From Drosophila persimilis (lineage: Eukaryota > Arthropoda > Insecta > Diptera > Drosophilidae), in assembly GCF_003286085.1 (NCBI RefSeq), contig NW_020825327.1, positions 1,116,001 to 1,180,000 of the forward strand: a DNA stretch of 64,000 bases, in the 5' to 3' direction. The number at the start of each line of letters is the position of its first letter. Within the stretch, counting starts at the first letter, position 1. The notes beneath the pieces were generated by a model, which worked only from the letters and a program-made list of their open reading frames with translations, was not told where the DNA came from and made no database searches. The position numbers and the translations under genes are program-made. Of the stretch, positions 31,141-42,308 are shown piece by piece.

Positions 31141-33579
31141 GTCCTTTTATCGTAAATTGTCTTTTCAGTGCTTCTTCTGAACAAGTAATAAAATGTAATA
31201 AAACTGAATTGCGTGAAAAATAAAGATGAAAATTCAGGATTTAATTTGTATTACAATTTTATTTCTATTGTTCTTTGTATTTTGTATTTTTATATTATAC
31301 ATAAGTTTAACTTGTTTGTTTTTGTTTGTGTTGCTTATACAAAAAACTTTTCTTTTATACATATGTATACAAAAGATGTTCTATTAATACACACTTTTTG
31401 TATGACTTAAACAATGACTATTGTATAGGTGAGGTTAAAAGCAATCACAAAATTTTTAATTAGGTTAAAAATATATTTTTAATTTATATGAAAACAATAT
31501 CAATCATTCTAACAAAGTAACTACATACATATATGGCAAAGTAGTCCAGCTAGAATGACTGAGCTATGAAGAAACATTAAGTTTATGCAATGTTGATTTA
31601 TTATCTTTCAAAAATAGTACAAATAAAATATATTTTAGCATGATTTTCATGCTTATGATATTTTAATTCAATCGTGATCTGATGTGGCAAACTTTTTATG
31701 GAACATATAAAGTAGCAGTTTTTAATTGGTTGGATTATTTTTAGAAATATTAAAAAACCAAGATATGGATATAAATAAAGAAAATATCTACTTTAAAGGA
31801 TCGCATCTCTTTTATTTTGTCGTGTAAGATAATAATATAAACGTATAACAACGAAGATTATTTCTTGCCCACGATTCAGTTAATTAATTTAAAGTTAACC
31901 ACTGCAAATTAAAGGATTACCGCTTTTCTAACCACTTTCTGGCAACGACAAGACAAGAGATATCAAGGATATCAGAGAAATTTTATTGGTTGGATCTTGG
32001 TTATTTCGTTTTTTAATAATTATCCGACCTCAAATATTTTGAAAGACTGGTAGATTGCATCAATGTATGTACATATGTATGTTATTGTGAGCAGTAAAAG
32101 TTTCATATCTTTGAAGTTGATACCACAGAGTTTTCAAAAATTTCAATGTCAAAGAATATTATCACCATATTTGGTTATTTTAGCCTTTATAGTCTCCGAG
32201 AGTCCGATAACAGAAGGTCGGAAGTCGAGTCTCGGAAACCAATAAAAGTGAGGAACAATTATTAAACTATTTTAATAAGTTATCGATTTGTTTTAAAGAA
32301 CCACTGTTTTCATATTTTTTTAACTAGGTGGTGGTTTGTATGCAAAATAAGCGTAATACCCTTTAATTGTTTTCCTGTGAATTTACAAAAGTTTCCGTGT
32401 TTCATTGTTTACCAATTTTGTCATTTAAGGTATTCAAAGTATTTATCTTATATTAAAAATAAACTTCGCGCATAAATTTGTTCTTTACTATTTGTTTTTT
32501 TTTTTATAAAAAAAACGTTTTTGTTAGCTTTCTAATGCTGTTTGTACTTCAACATTTTTTACATTTTTTCCAAACAAAATTGTATTTAATTGCAAAAAAA
32601 TTTAACATGGCAAGCATTCTGACATTAAGGTTCTGTAGATAAATATAAGAAATACCATCTTTGTATTTTACAAAAACCCGAATTTATTTATTTCACCTTT
32701 TTTAAAAACCAAAAACTATACCTGATGAGCGCTCAACTAGATTAAGTGTTTTATAAAGTTATACATAACACATTTACATAATTACATTTTAGATTAATTT
32801 GCAACTAATTTAATTTTCCGAATTTAAGATTAACAAAATAACTTATATAAATGAAGTTTTTTGTGTTTGTAAATACTCTTGTAAATACCATTAAAGTATT
32901 TAGTTTGCTCGCTGTTTTTCTCATGAGCTTGATAATTTATAATTTATTCATGAAATGGTAAGAATTATGAGTATAACCATTTACATACATATCATCAGTT
33001 AACTCATGAGTGTGGTATAATCAAGTTATGAAACGAAGACAGACATAAAATGAATAACAGTAGACAATAGAAGATGATTGCATATAATATGAAAATTCAA
33101 GAAGTAGTCGTCATTGTAAATGCACTAACTAAAAAATAAGTCTTTATTATTATTCACTTCAATTATGCATAACGAGATTTTTAAATATTAACCAAAGCGA
33201 AACTGAATGCTAACACTAAAAACATTTAAATTCAGGAAGCAGCTGGAAAGCCTTGATAGCAATGTATAATGCGATTAGCGTATGTTGTTTTTTAAACACA
33301 TACAATAATTTATATTGTATTTAAATTGATGTTCTTGGTTGAAATTTTGCTGTGTTTACCACATGGCTATCTTTAACATGGCGTGCGTTTTGTTGTATGA
33401 GGAATATAAGAAGCCAAAAAAAAACTCATAGGCATTCGTTTTCTTTATCAGCAGTCATACAAATCTTATGTTTTCCATACCATCAACCTGACATATAGCA
33501 CAAAACAAAGCGTTTACAAAACCTCATTCTCAATTCAAATATGCATTAATGTCAGGCTAAACAAAGGTAAGCAGCATGG
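31141..33579. other. AT-rich non-coding region, possible 3' UTR and flank of the Pipsqueak-type gene
   Basis: About 2.4 kb of AT-rich sequence with no transposon homology to the rest of the window. It lies directly downstream (minus direction) of the terminal exon that ends at 33580, so part of it is probably its 3' UTR. TTTATT words (AATAAA on the minus strand), for example near 32690 and 33140, are candidate polyadenylation signals, but in such sequence they arise by chance. The open frames here are short and without features. Confidence 0.5.
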
Positions 33580-34240
33580 TTAGATCATATGTAATTGGTG
33601 CTGCTCGCTCAGTGCGAAAGTCGACGCATCGCTAAGGATATGGAAAGGCACACCAGCCGCTGTTGTGCCAATTTCTAGGGACGGTAAATTAGAAGTTGCC
33701 GTTACCGCCGCTGGACTATTGCTTCCACTTGCGTTTTTATTGCCGCTCTTTAGTACGGTATCTAAAGGTGTATTTTGAGACAGGTGATGAGCTGTGCCAG
33801 AATTTGGAGTCAAAAGCGTACCTGCATTCGCTGTTGTAAATAAATTTCCCGCATGAGAGGCTCCACGTCCGCGTTTTCGCTTCGGAAGAATGCCTTTTCG
33901 TGCCATATAGAAACGAATGGTTGAGACAGGTATATTGAACATATTGCTGACTGTTTGGAATGTCTCGCCCTTTGAAACGCATTTAGCCGCTTGTGCTAAA
34001 GAGGCCTCCGAACGTCGAACACGCTTATATGAGGTGTAACTATCGATTGAGCTATGCATGAGGCCTACCGATATGTTGCCAGGAGTATCTGCGTCGAAAA
34101 TTTGGGGAAGGCCACTCCCACTGCTTGCAATACGGGCTACGCTGCTTTCATTGTCATCATCGTGAGCAGCTACATAGTTGTGATCGTCTTCGATGGTGGA
34201 GTCCAAATTATGTGGCTGATGCTTTCGGTGCTGCTGGGAC
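33580..34240 (-). CDS. Terminal exon of a host gene with a Pipsqueak-type helix-turn-helix domain
   Basis: A minus-strand exon of 661 bp. It starts after a good splice acceptor (ATTTTATTTTATAG, AG at 34241-34242 on the complement) and ends at TAA (33580-33582). Reading from the acceptor with one base completing the previous codon gives SQQHRKHQPHNLDSTIEDDH and onward with no stop; there is no ATG at the front, so upstream exons lie outside or further right. The DNA-binding part is SEASLAQAAKCVSKGETFQT, then VSNMFNIPVSTIRFYMARKG and a basic ILPKRKRGRG tail, which is the shape of Pipsqueak HTH domains in insect BTB-class transcription factors. The N-terminal part is acidic; the C-terminal part is Asn/Thr/Ser-rich. 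I cannot name the gene; a jim lovell/Tkr- or bab-like BTB factor is one guess. It is the only convincing host coding sequence in the window. Confidence 0.75.
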
Positions 34241-34864
34241 CTATAAAATAAAATATGTAAATTTGAATGAAATTTGTTTTCATAAAAAAATTGTATTTAG
34301 GTGTAATGTCTATTGTACATATATAAGTTAACCACCGACACTGGGCGTGTGCTGACCTAGCATATCAGCGAGGTCCACGACCAGAGTCACAGGTTTGGCG
34401 GATGCAGCTGCAGTAATTCAACACCACCCACAAGGCGAAAGTCAGCGGTTCCCACGGGTGCCGAACAGCTGCCAGCGACGTTGAAGTTCTTGGAAGGGCG
34501 GCGACCGCTCTGCAGTGACGGCAGCGCCGCGGCAGCACTGTCCGCGAAGCCGGCTGCAATCATAGCTTTTAATTTCATTAATAATTAGTCTTAAGTATCG
34601 CTCGCCTTGATCAATTAATTCTCATTCATAATATTCGGTCAGCTACCGCTACCGAGTTCAATAACTATCATAACTCCAATGTTTGATACCACTCAGCTAG
34701 CTAACGCTTCTGAGGAATTGTTAACTTAACATAATCAATAAAAATACCTAATAACAGCATACTCGTTGTGTTCTGGTGTAATTTAATAATTTATACATAT
34801 ATGTACATAAATAAATTAATCCGATCACACGAATTCTTTATTTATGAACTACGTGCGTCGACAC
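34241..34864. other. Intron or intergenic sequence with a GC-rich island at about 34330-34565
   Basis: AT-rich on both sides, interrupted by ~235 bp of GC-rich sequence (CCGCGGCAGCAC, GACGGCAGCG and so on). Two minus-strand frames cross the island (34365-34559 and 34387-34578, the latter starting MKLKAMIAAGFADSAAAALP), but neither has a recognisable domain, and I found no splice phase joining it to the Pipsqueak-type exon. It could be a scrap of a retroelement or an unrecognised exon. Confidence 0.4.
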
Positions 34865-34872
34865 TATGGATA

Positions 34873-35123
34873 CACATCCCACATATAAGGGATCTTCCAA
34901 AGATGCGATATCTGTCGGCAGCATCCGGGACAAGAAGGTGGCGACACGAACCGGCAAAGGGGATGCGTAATGGTCCAACAAATATCTCCTCTCCAGACGC
35001 CAACCTGATGACAATTATAATGCCTCAAAGCAATCGTACATCAAGCAAAAGGAGTATAGCGTGAGGCTTGCTACATCGCCACTGGAAATGGCGAAAAAGT
35101 CCCGGGAATGGCTCCATAAAACG
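34873..35123 (+). pseudogene. Unrecognised spliced gene remnant, upstream exon
   Basis: From the ATG at about 34873 the plus frame reads MDTHPTYKGSSKDAISVGS, has one stop (TAA in GCG-TAA-TGG at about 34963-34970), then continues through SYIKQKEYSVRLATSPLEMA and KKSREWLHKT. It ends at a splice-donor-like ACG/GTAATC (GT at 35124-35125). The complementary acceptor lies at 42116-42117, beyond the BEL-3 insertion; taking BEL-3 and one TSD copy out leaves an intron of 56 nt. I do not recognise the protein. With the stop and an apparent frame problem after splicing it is probably a pseudogene. Confidence 0.4.
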
Positions 35124-35140
35124 GTAATCAAATCTATTTA

Positions 35141-35457
35141 TGTTGCGTGACCTTCCATCCATGGCCACAATTATTAGTTATAGATGGAATTATGAATTAT
35201 GAAGTCTAGTGTAAGTTAGGCTAGGGCAAAGCGGGAGCGCAATAAAAGCTCGCTCTCTCGCTCTTGGCGAATTCGCCCCGCTTTGCCACCGTAGGATAGC
35301 TAGAATAAGAGATTTGAATTGTGAAGAAAATATAGTTGTTCGCCAACCTTGAAATAGATCGAGCGTATCAAGTTTTTCGCCCCGCCAAATAAATAATTTA
35401 AATTACAGCCACCCAAAGTTTTCGGTAACTGATTAGAAAAACTCTTCTAATTTTTCA
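35141..35457 (+). repeat. BEL-3 5' LTR
   Basis: 317 bp, TGTTGCGTGACC to CTAATTTTTCA. Contains a CAATAAAAGC word (about 35240), a candidate polyadenylation signal. Identical to the 3' LTR apart from one missing GAATTAT repeat unit. Confidence 0.95.
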
Positions 35458-36012
35458 TGGCGCCCCCGGGTGGACTGTAAAGTGAATTATAGGCAACAAA
35501 AAACAAGTGACAGTGACACAAGAAATTGCAGTATACATATGCAAACATATTCGTTGCCCGCGTCGTGTGTGTGTGCAATCGGCAATCAATTTTTGTAAAA
35601 TATCATCGCGTCGGTCGCGCCAACAATAATTTTTGTGCAATTCTGCTACCGCCGAGGGATGCCCTGCGAAAAAGACAGGAAAGTAGCAGTTGGATTCAAA
35701 AATCCAAAAGAGGAATCAGAGGTATTTGTGCAGAAAATAGAAGGCTGAGCAAAAGACATTCAGATCTCTCTTTGAGGTGTCTTGTGCTGAAAACATTGCA
35801 CATCGCCTTCAATTCTAGGCACAGACGTATGATACATATATAGTAGAGCTTGATTGCATGCATTTTGTTAGTAATTGCATAAATATAACTAAAAACATAA
35901 ATACATACATACATATCGACACAAACAGACATACATATGTGAACCGCTATTTGGACGCAACAGTTATATGTACATACATACATACATCTTTCGTTTACTG
36001 CAATCACTGTCG

Positions 36013-36045
36013 CCCCTCCCCCCCCTCCCCCCCCCCCCCCCCCCC
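36013..36045 (+). repeat. Poly(C) tract in the BEL-3 leader
   Basis: A 33-nt pyrimidine run with 31 C residues, ending in 19 uninterrupted C (36027-36045). It lies in the untranslated leader about 530 nt upstream of the gag start, on the sense strand of the element. Confidence 0.95.
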
Positions 36046-36256
36046 ACCATTTTATTTTGTTCTACATTTCTCGTCGTTAGAACCTCTCAAAGTTTGTTCG
36101 TTCGTTCACCCAAGCCACGGCGTATAGAAAATATCCACACATACATACAAGCAGCAGCACCGGTGCATTATTTCGTTTTCGCTTTCGCTTCTCCACTGCT
36201 GCTTGCGTTGTATTTGTTGGGAGAATTTTCGTTGCCGCTCTTGAGCTTAACGGTGC

Positions 36257-36421
36257 GCCAAGTGACACGCTACCCTACATCCAACGGGTATATTGTTTTC
36301 GGCTGTTACTTGCCAAGTGACGCGCTACCCTGCATCCAACGGGTATATTGTTTTCGGCTGTTACTTGCCAAGTGACGCGCTACCCTGTATCTAACGGGTA
36401 TATTGTTTTCGGCTGTTACTT
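36257..36421 (+). repeat. Three 55-bp tandem repeats in the BEL-3 leader
   Basis: Units start at 36257, 36312 and 36367, each GCCAAGTGACRCGCTACCCT followed by ...CAACGGGTATATTGTTTTCG and GGCTGTTACTT-type sequence. The second and third differ from each other at two bases (GCATCC/GTATCT). They lie 150-320 nt upstream of the gag ATG. Confidence 0.95.
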
Positions 36422-36573
36422 GCAACAACTCTTTCCCTTGATACCTCGTGCCTCGACATTCAATTAAAATTCGTTTTCGATTATCGTTCTCGTTCAAAAA
36501 TTTAAAATTTAAAAAAAAAAAAAAAATAAATAAAAATAATAATAATAAATAAATAAATAAAAACACAACCATT

Positions 36574-39500
36574 ATGGCAGAAAAAAGTAAACCCACTCTT
36601 GAAGACTTAAAGATTAAGCTCAAAAGTAGAGTAAAAAGCATTCGCCGCTTAGAGGATCGATTAGATCAAGGGTCGATTCCTTTGCAATTACCGGAATTAC
36701 AATGTAGATTAGATTGTTTGAATGCTTCAATTGAAAAGGCTAACCATTTGCAGGAGCAAATCGAGGATATAACAGGTGATGATGCATATGCAGCCGAGTT
36801 GGAAGAGCTGATAATTGTCACCAAAGGAAAGATAATGTCGCTTATCGCCGCCTTTGATGCAGCAAGCGAGACGAAGCCAGTGTCTTCTTCAGCCCCAACT
36901 CATGCTAGACTTCCGAAATTGGCATTACCCAAATTTAGTGGTAAACACTCGGAATTGAAAAATTTCATTAGCCTTTTTGAAAGACTAGTCCATAGCGACA
37001 ACAGCATACCGGTGATCGAAAAATTTAATCATTTGATTTCGTGCCTCTCTGATGAAGCATTAGGAACAATAAAGGCGTTCCAAGTCACCGAGGCAAATTA
37101 TGAAAAGGCCATGGCTGGCCTAAAACGAGTGTATGACAACGATTATTTGATTTTCACGAATAATATTTCCACATTGTTCAATCTGCCGAGAATGTCGCAT
37201 CAATCTGCATCATCTCTAAGAACTCTAATCGATACTGTTTCGTCGATTTACGGATCGTTACTGTCGATCGGAGATGATACAACAATTTCGAATGCAATGC
37301 TCATTCATCTCGTTTTAAACAGAGTCGACCCAGTGACGAAACAAAAGTGGGATGAACAGCTTACTTATGAGAAGTTGCCGCTTTGGTCCGACTTTGAGAA
37401 AGTCTTGAATCGTCGATACCAGCATCTGTCTGCTGAAGAATCGACCAAGCCAAGGCAAGACAAAGTCATGCCAAGCAAGCAACATAATCGCAGTTCATTT
37501 GCTTGTTCTTCCACTTCCACCAACAGTAGAACTCAGCAAACTTGTAGCTACTGCAATTCAGGAGACCATGTAGTGTCAAATTGCCCTTCATTTTCGCGTC
37601 TCTCGGTGATGCAAAGGTTTGAGTTTGCTAAGTCGGCATCCCTATGCATTAATTGTCTGCGAAAAGGCCACGCTGTTGTAAAATGCAAAGCCAATAAATG
37701 TCGAGTGTGCAGCCGCTCACATCATACATTATTGCATCGATACACAGTGTCGGCTAATAGTCTCGCGTTGCCACCACCCCAAGAGAGTCCTTCTCCTCCA
37801 TCAAATCAGAATCAACCTTCCACGTCACATGTTTTGCATGCGACAGCGTTGGACAGGGTAATTCTGGCTACGTCGATCGTAAGCGTCCGAACTAAGAGCG
37901 GTGAACACATTCTGGCCAGAGCTCTGCTCGACTCTGGATCACAAACAAATTTCATTACCGAGGACCTCGCTAATCGCTTACAGATCCGTAGAGAGGAGTC
38001 CTGTATTAACTTGCTTGGAATTGGTGAATCTAATTCTCAAGTAAAGGATAAAATACACACAGTGGTGAAGTCGCGAATAAATGGTAGTGAGTTCTCCTTT
38101 GATTTTTGGATCCTGAAATCAATTTCAGGTTATCACCTTGACCAGTCAGTAAATGTGACTGACTGGCGAATCCCAGAGAACCTACCACTGGCAGACCCTT
38201 ATTTCTACAAGCCACAAAGAATAGATATGTTAATTGGAGCAGAATCGTTCTTTGAATTATTAGCTGTTGGTCAAATTAAACAAGGTCCTGACTTTCCAAC
38301 TCTTCAGAAAACCCTTCTTGGTTGGGTTGTGTCGGGAAAATATGTTTCCAGGAGTTCTGCTCCTCAAATTACAAGCAGTTTGAGTTGCAGTGAAGAGTTG
38401 CTAGTATCCATCGATAGGACCTTGAAAAAGTTTTGGTCACTGGAAGAAATGCCATCTACCAAGAAAATTGCCACACCTGAGCACAAGCTATGTGAAGAAC
38501 ACTATCGTAAGACGACTCAGGTACTATCATCAGGTCGGTTCGAAGTAAGGCTCCCGTTTAAATCAGATCCAAATTGTTTAGGCAACTCTTTTGAGGTTGC
38601 GAAACGGCGGTTTTTGTCGCTTGAAAGACGATTGCATCGTGACCCTGAGTTGAAGAAAATGTACTTGGAATTCATGGAAGAGTACCTCTCCCTAGGTCAT
38701 ATGTCTCCTACTGACAATACGATTCCGTCTAATCCACACTACGTAATCCCTCATCAGTGTGTTCTGAGGCCCCAAAGTACGTCTACCAAGCTCCGAGTCG
38801 TGTTCGATGCTTCGTCCAAGACGTCCTCACAGGTGGCCTTAAATGACATTCTGATGGTGGGACCTACCATTCAAGAGGAATTATACTCGACACTGCTCCG
38901 TTTCCGTCTGCACAGGTTTGCCCTGACTGCTGATGTTAAAAAGATGTATCGCCAAGTGATGGTGAACGAAGCGGATCGGCAGTTTCAGCTCATAGTGTGG
39001 AGAAGAGACCCTTCTGAATCCTTGAGATTATACAAGCTCAACACTGTAACCTATGGGACTGGACCAGCCCCATTCTTAGCTATCCGGTGTTTGAAAAGGT
39101 TGAGTGAGTCTGCGAAGCTCTCATTCCCTAGAGCTGCTAACGTTATTGGGTCCGACTTTTACGTCGATGACTTGTTGACTGGTGCTGCATGCGTAGAGGA
39201 GCTAAGGGCAATTAAGTCCGAAGTGTCTCAGGTTCTTCAGACCGCAGGGTTTGAGTTGACTAAGTGGTTTTCAAACTCACCCGAGATCACCGCATCTGAG
39301 AGCACAGCCAAACCCATAACAATCTCGGATTCAGAGTCGACAAAGGCGTTAGGAATCTCATGGTTACCTACTGACGATGCCTTTAAGTTCAAAATTGACA
39401 ATTCAGTTATGGGTCTCCGAGCGACAAAACGGAACATACTATCGGTGACATCAAAGTTGTTTGACCCCCTTGGTTTATTAAGTCCTATCGTTATAAAAGG

Positions 39501-41721
39501 CAAGATCCTATTGCAGGAGCTTTGGCTTAACAAACTAGATTGGGATGAGTCGATCCCGCTGCATTTGGAAACAGCGTGGAATAAGTTGAAAAATACACTA
39601 TCTCAATTGGAAGACATATCCATATCTCGGTTTGTGTATTCCGATCCGATGTCACCGGTTCAAATACATGCCTTTGCTGACGCCTCCATGAGAGCGTATG
39701 GAGCGTGCGTCTATATACGTAGCAGAACTGCAGAAGGTTTAAAAGTATCATTGTTGACTTCGAAATCCAAAGTAGCGCCGCTCAAGACCAAAACGCTCCC
39801 AAGGCTTGAGTTATGTGCCGCTCACCTTCTCGCAGATCTCTGTCACAGAATCAAGCCCCTATTAAACGTGCCCATTGAACGAGTCGTTTATTGGTCGGAT
39901 TCAGAGGTAACTCTCCATTGGATCCGGTCTCATCCATCGTCGTTGTCGACTTTCGTTTCAAATAGAGTGGCTGAGATTCAAGAGTGGTCAGATGATGCTA
40001 CGTGGCGGCATGTACCCACGAAACAGAACCCAGCAGATATTGTCTCAAGAGGTTGTGACGTCGACGAAATCGTTCAGTCAATTTGGTTCGAAGGACCATC
40101 ATTTCTGAAAGAGGAAGAAGAAAACTGGCCCAACAACGCTCATTTCGAACACTCCGATGATCTTCAGCTGGAAAAGAGGAAGACTGCGGTCGGGCTGACC
40201 GCGGCTGTGCGAAGTTCGGAGCTGTTAGATGTCATCGAGGGATTCTCGTCACACCTCAAACTGCTTAGAGTGTTCGTGTATGTGTTCCGCTTTATAAGAA
40301 AATGTAAAGACCCAAGCCTAAAATTCAAAAAAACTATCTCACCGACCGAATACAATGAAGCCTTTTATAAAATTGTCGAAATCGTCCAGCATCACGAGTA
40401 TCAAGGAGAAATCGAAAAGGTTAGGAAAGGATCTACAATTGGTCCTAGTCTTCAGCGGTTGAACCCATTCATCCATGAAGACACAGGGACTTGGTGTAAC
40501 TTTTCGTTGTTGCGAGTGGGGGGGCGACTAGCTAAAGCTCCTATATCATACGATGCCAAGTTTCCTCTGCTTTTGACTAAGCGCTCGCAATTCGTGCGAA
40601 GCTATATTCGTCATCTGCACCATTCGAATTTTCATGTCGGCCCACGAGCACTTGTGAGCATCCTTCGACAGAGCGTGTGGATAGTGAACGCTCAGGAGGT
40701 CTGCCGTCAGACAGTTCGATCATGTATGCGCTGTTTTAAATGCAAGCCTCGATTGCTGACGCAACTCATGGGGAATTTACCCGCAGATCGACTCCGTGCT
40801 CTCCGCCCATTTTCAATTTGCGGCGTTGATTTTTGTGGACCAGTGCACACGACATTGAAAATTCGCGGAAGGCCCCCATACAAGTCATACATTGCGCTTT
40901 TTGTTTGTTTTGCGTCCAAGGCGGTTCACCTAGAAATAGTTTCCGATCTAACCACTGATTGTTTTTTGTTGGCTTTTCAAAGGTTCGTCGGGCGCCGAGG
41001 ATATCCCCAAGTCGTTCATTGCGACAACGGGACGAACTTCGTCGGAGCGAGCCGCCATCTCAGCGCTCTGCGGATCAGACTCAAGGAGCAGGGAGACGCA
41101 ATTCGCGACTTTGCGTCAAAAAACGGATGCGAATTTGCGTTCATACCGCCGCGAGCTCCTCACATGGGAGGGCTATGGGAGGCAGGTGTAAAAACTGCCA
41201 AGAGCCTACTCCTACGGGCGGTAGGCAGCGCGCTCCTAACCGCCGAAGAGCTCGCCACAGTCCTCGTCGGCATCGAGGCCATAATGAACTCGAGGCCGCT
41301 GGGAGCCATCAGCCAAGATCCAAGCGACGGCGAGGCCCTAACACCCGGGCACCTGCTGACAGGCGGGTTGCTCATCGCCCCCCCAGCACTGCGGACTCCG
41401 GACCAGGAGAGTCTCAGTTGCTTGCGGCGATGGCGACTTGTCTCGTAAGTCAGGCAAGCGTTTTGGCAGCGATGGTCCCGCGAATATGTCCTGGGGCTGC
41501 AAATTCGGGGCAAATGGCACCAGCAGCAACCGAACCTCGAGGAAGGAGACCTCGTCATCGTGGCCGAACACAATCTGCCGCCTCAGGAGTGGCTCGTAGG
41601 GTGGGTCATAGCCACGCACGCAGGAGAGGACGGCATGGTCAGGGTCGTCGAAATAAGGACTAGCACTGGAGCGGTTTTTCGGCGGCCCATACACAAATTA
41701 GCGCCGCTCCCAATGTGTTGA
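36574..41721 (+). pseudogene. BEL-3 Gag-Pol polyprotein with a single internal stop
   Basis: The start is the ATG at 36574 (MAEKSKPTLEDLKIKL), the first in a short A-rich context. Gag has a coiled-coil N-terminus, a DUF1759 domain (LPKLALPKFSGKHSELKNF) and zinc clusters (CSYCNSGDHVVSNC, CINCLRKGHAVVKC, CRVCSRSHHTLLH). Protease has ALLDSGSQTNFI. RT has LRVVFDASSKTSS, ALTADVKKMYRQV and DFYVDDLLTGA. RNase H has HAFADASMRAYGA and LPRLELCAAHLL. Integrase has CGVDFCGPV, HCDNGTNFVGA and MGGLWEAGVKTAK (D,D,E). TAA at 41446-41448 interrupts the C-terminal DUF5641-type domain, and the same frame continues to TGA at 41719-41721. 1715 codons in total; everything upstream of the stop is open. Confidence 0.93.
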
Positions 41722-41749
41722 AGCCGATGCAGGCGTTAAACGGGGCCGG

Positions 41750-42073
41750 TGTTGCGTGACCTTCCATCCATGGCCACAATTATTAGTTATAGATGGAATT
41801 ATGAATTATGAATTATGAAGTCTAGTGTAAGTTAGGCTAGGGCAAAGCGGGAGCGCAATAAAAGCTCGCTCTCTCGCTCTTGGCGAATTCGCCCCGCTTT
41901 GCCACCGTAGGATAGCTAGAATAAGAGATTTGAATTGTGAAGAAAATATAGTTGTTCGCCAACCTTGAAATAGATCGAGCGTATCAAGTTTTTCGCCCCG
42001 CCAAATAAATAATTTAAATTACAGCCACCCAAAGTTTTCGGTAACTGATTAGAAAAACTCTTCTAATTTTTCA
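41750..42073 (+). repeat. BEL-3 3' LTR
   Basis: 324 bp; three consecutive GAATTAT-type units where the 5' LTR has two. It is preceded by a purine-rich AACGGGGCCGG, a candidate polypurine tract, and followed by the ATTTA duplication. Confidence 0.95.
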
Positions 42074-42117
42074 ATTTATCTGTTAACAAGCCACTATATT
42101 TTTTACCTCTTTTGCAG

Positions 42118-42308
42118 CTGACAACGAAAGACCTGGTGGCCGTTTGGACAACAGTCTAAACAAAGCAATACGAAACAGACGTCGGGCTAGCCTCCGTCAA
42201 CGTAACGAACGGATCACTGTCGGAAAAAAATCTCCGGTGTATTATTGCCTGGCTGGCAAACCCTCCACGAGGGTGTTGGTCAATGGACGTTGGATTATCC
42301 CGGACAAG
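42118..42308 (+). pseudogene. Unrecognised spliced gene remnant, downstream exon
   Basis: Begins after TACCTCTTTTGCAG (acceptor AG at 42116-42117, with a long pyrimidine tract and TTAAC as possible branch point). Direct phase-0 splicing from the upstream exon gives LTTKDLVAVWTTV and a stop. The longest frame instead is DNERPGGRLDNSLNKAIRNR and onward through KKSPVYYCLAGKPSTRVLV to the start of LOA-2 copy B at 42309. This part is basic and unrelated to the retroelement proteins here. Identity unknown. Confidence 0.4.

Larger units (their letters stand above)
35141..42073 (+). mobile_element. BEL-3, young BEL/Pao LTR retrotransposon (6933 bp)
   Basis: Complete element with LTRs at 35141-35457 and 41750-42073, a perfect 5-bp target duplication ATTTA (35136-35140, 42074-42078), a primer-binding sequence TGGCGCCCCCGGGTGGACTG starting at 35458, a 1.1-kb leader, and one gag-pol frame with a single stop. 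The two LTRs are identical in my reading except for one additional GAATTAT unit in the 3' LTR, which suggests very recent insertion. It sits in a 56-nt intron-like sequence. It is the best preserved element of the window. Confidence 0.95.

Noticed and set aside
34201-34206. TTG as start of the Pipsqueak-type coding sequence
   Set aside because: The frame is open upstream to a good splice acceptor at 34241-34242, so the exon is internal or terminal and has no start here.
35858-36127. Proline-rich frames over the C tract in the BEL-3 leader
   Set aside because: Caused by the poly(C) run; lie in the untranslated leader.
40959-41663. 234-codon Arg-rich frame inside BEL-3 pol
   Set aside because: Shadow of the integrase reading frame in a GC-rich part of the element.
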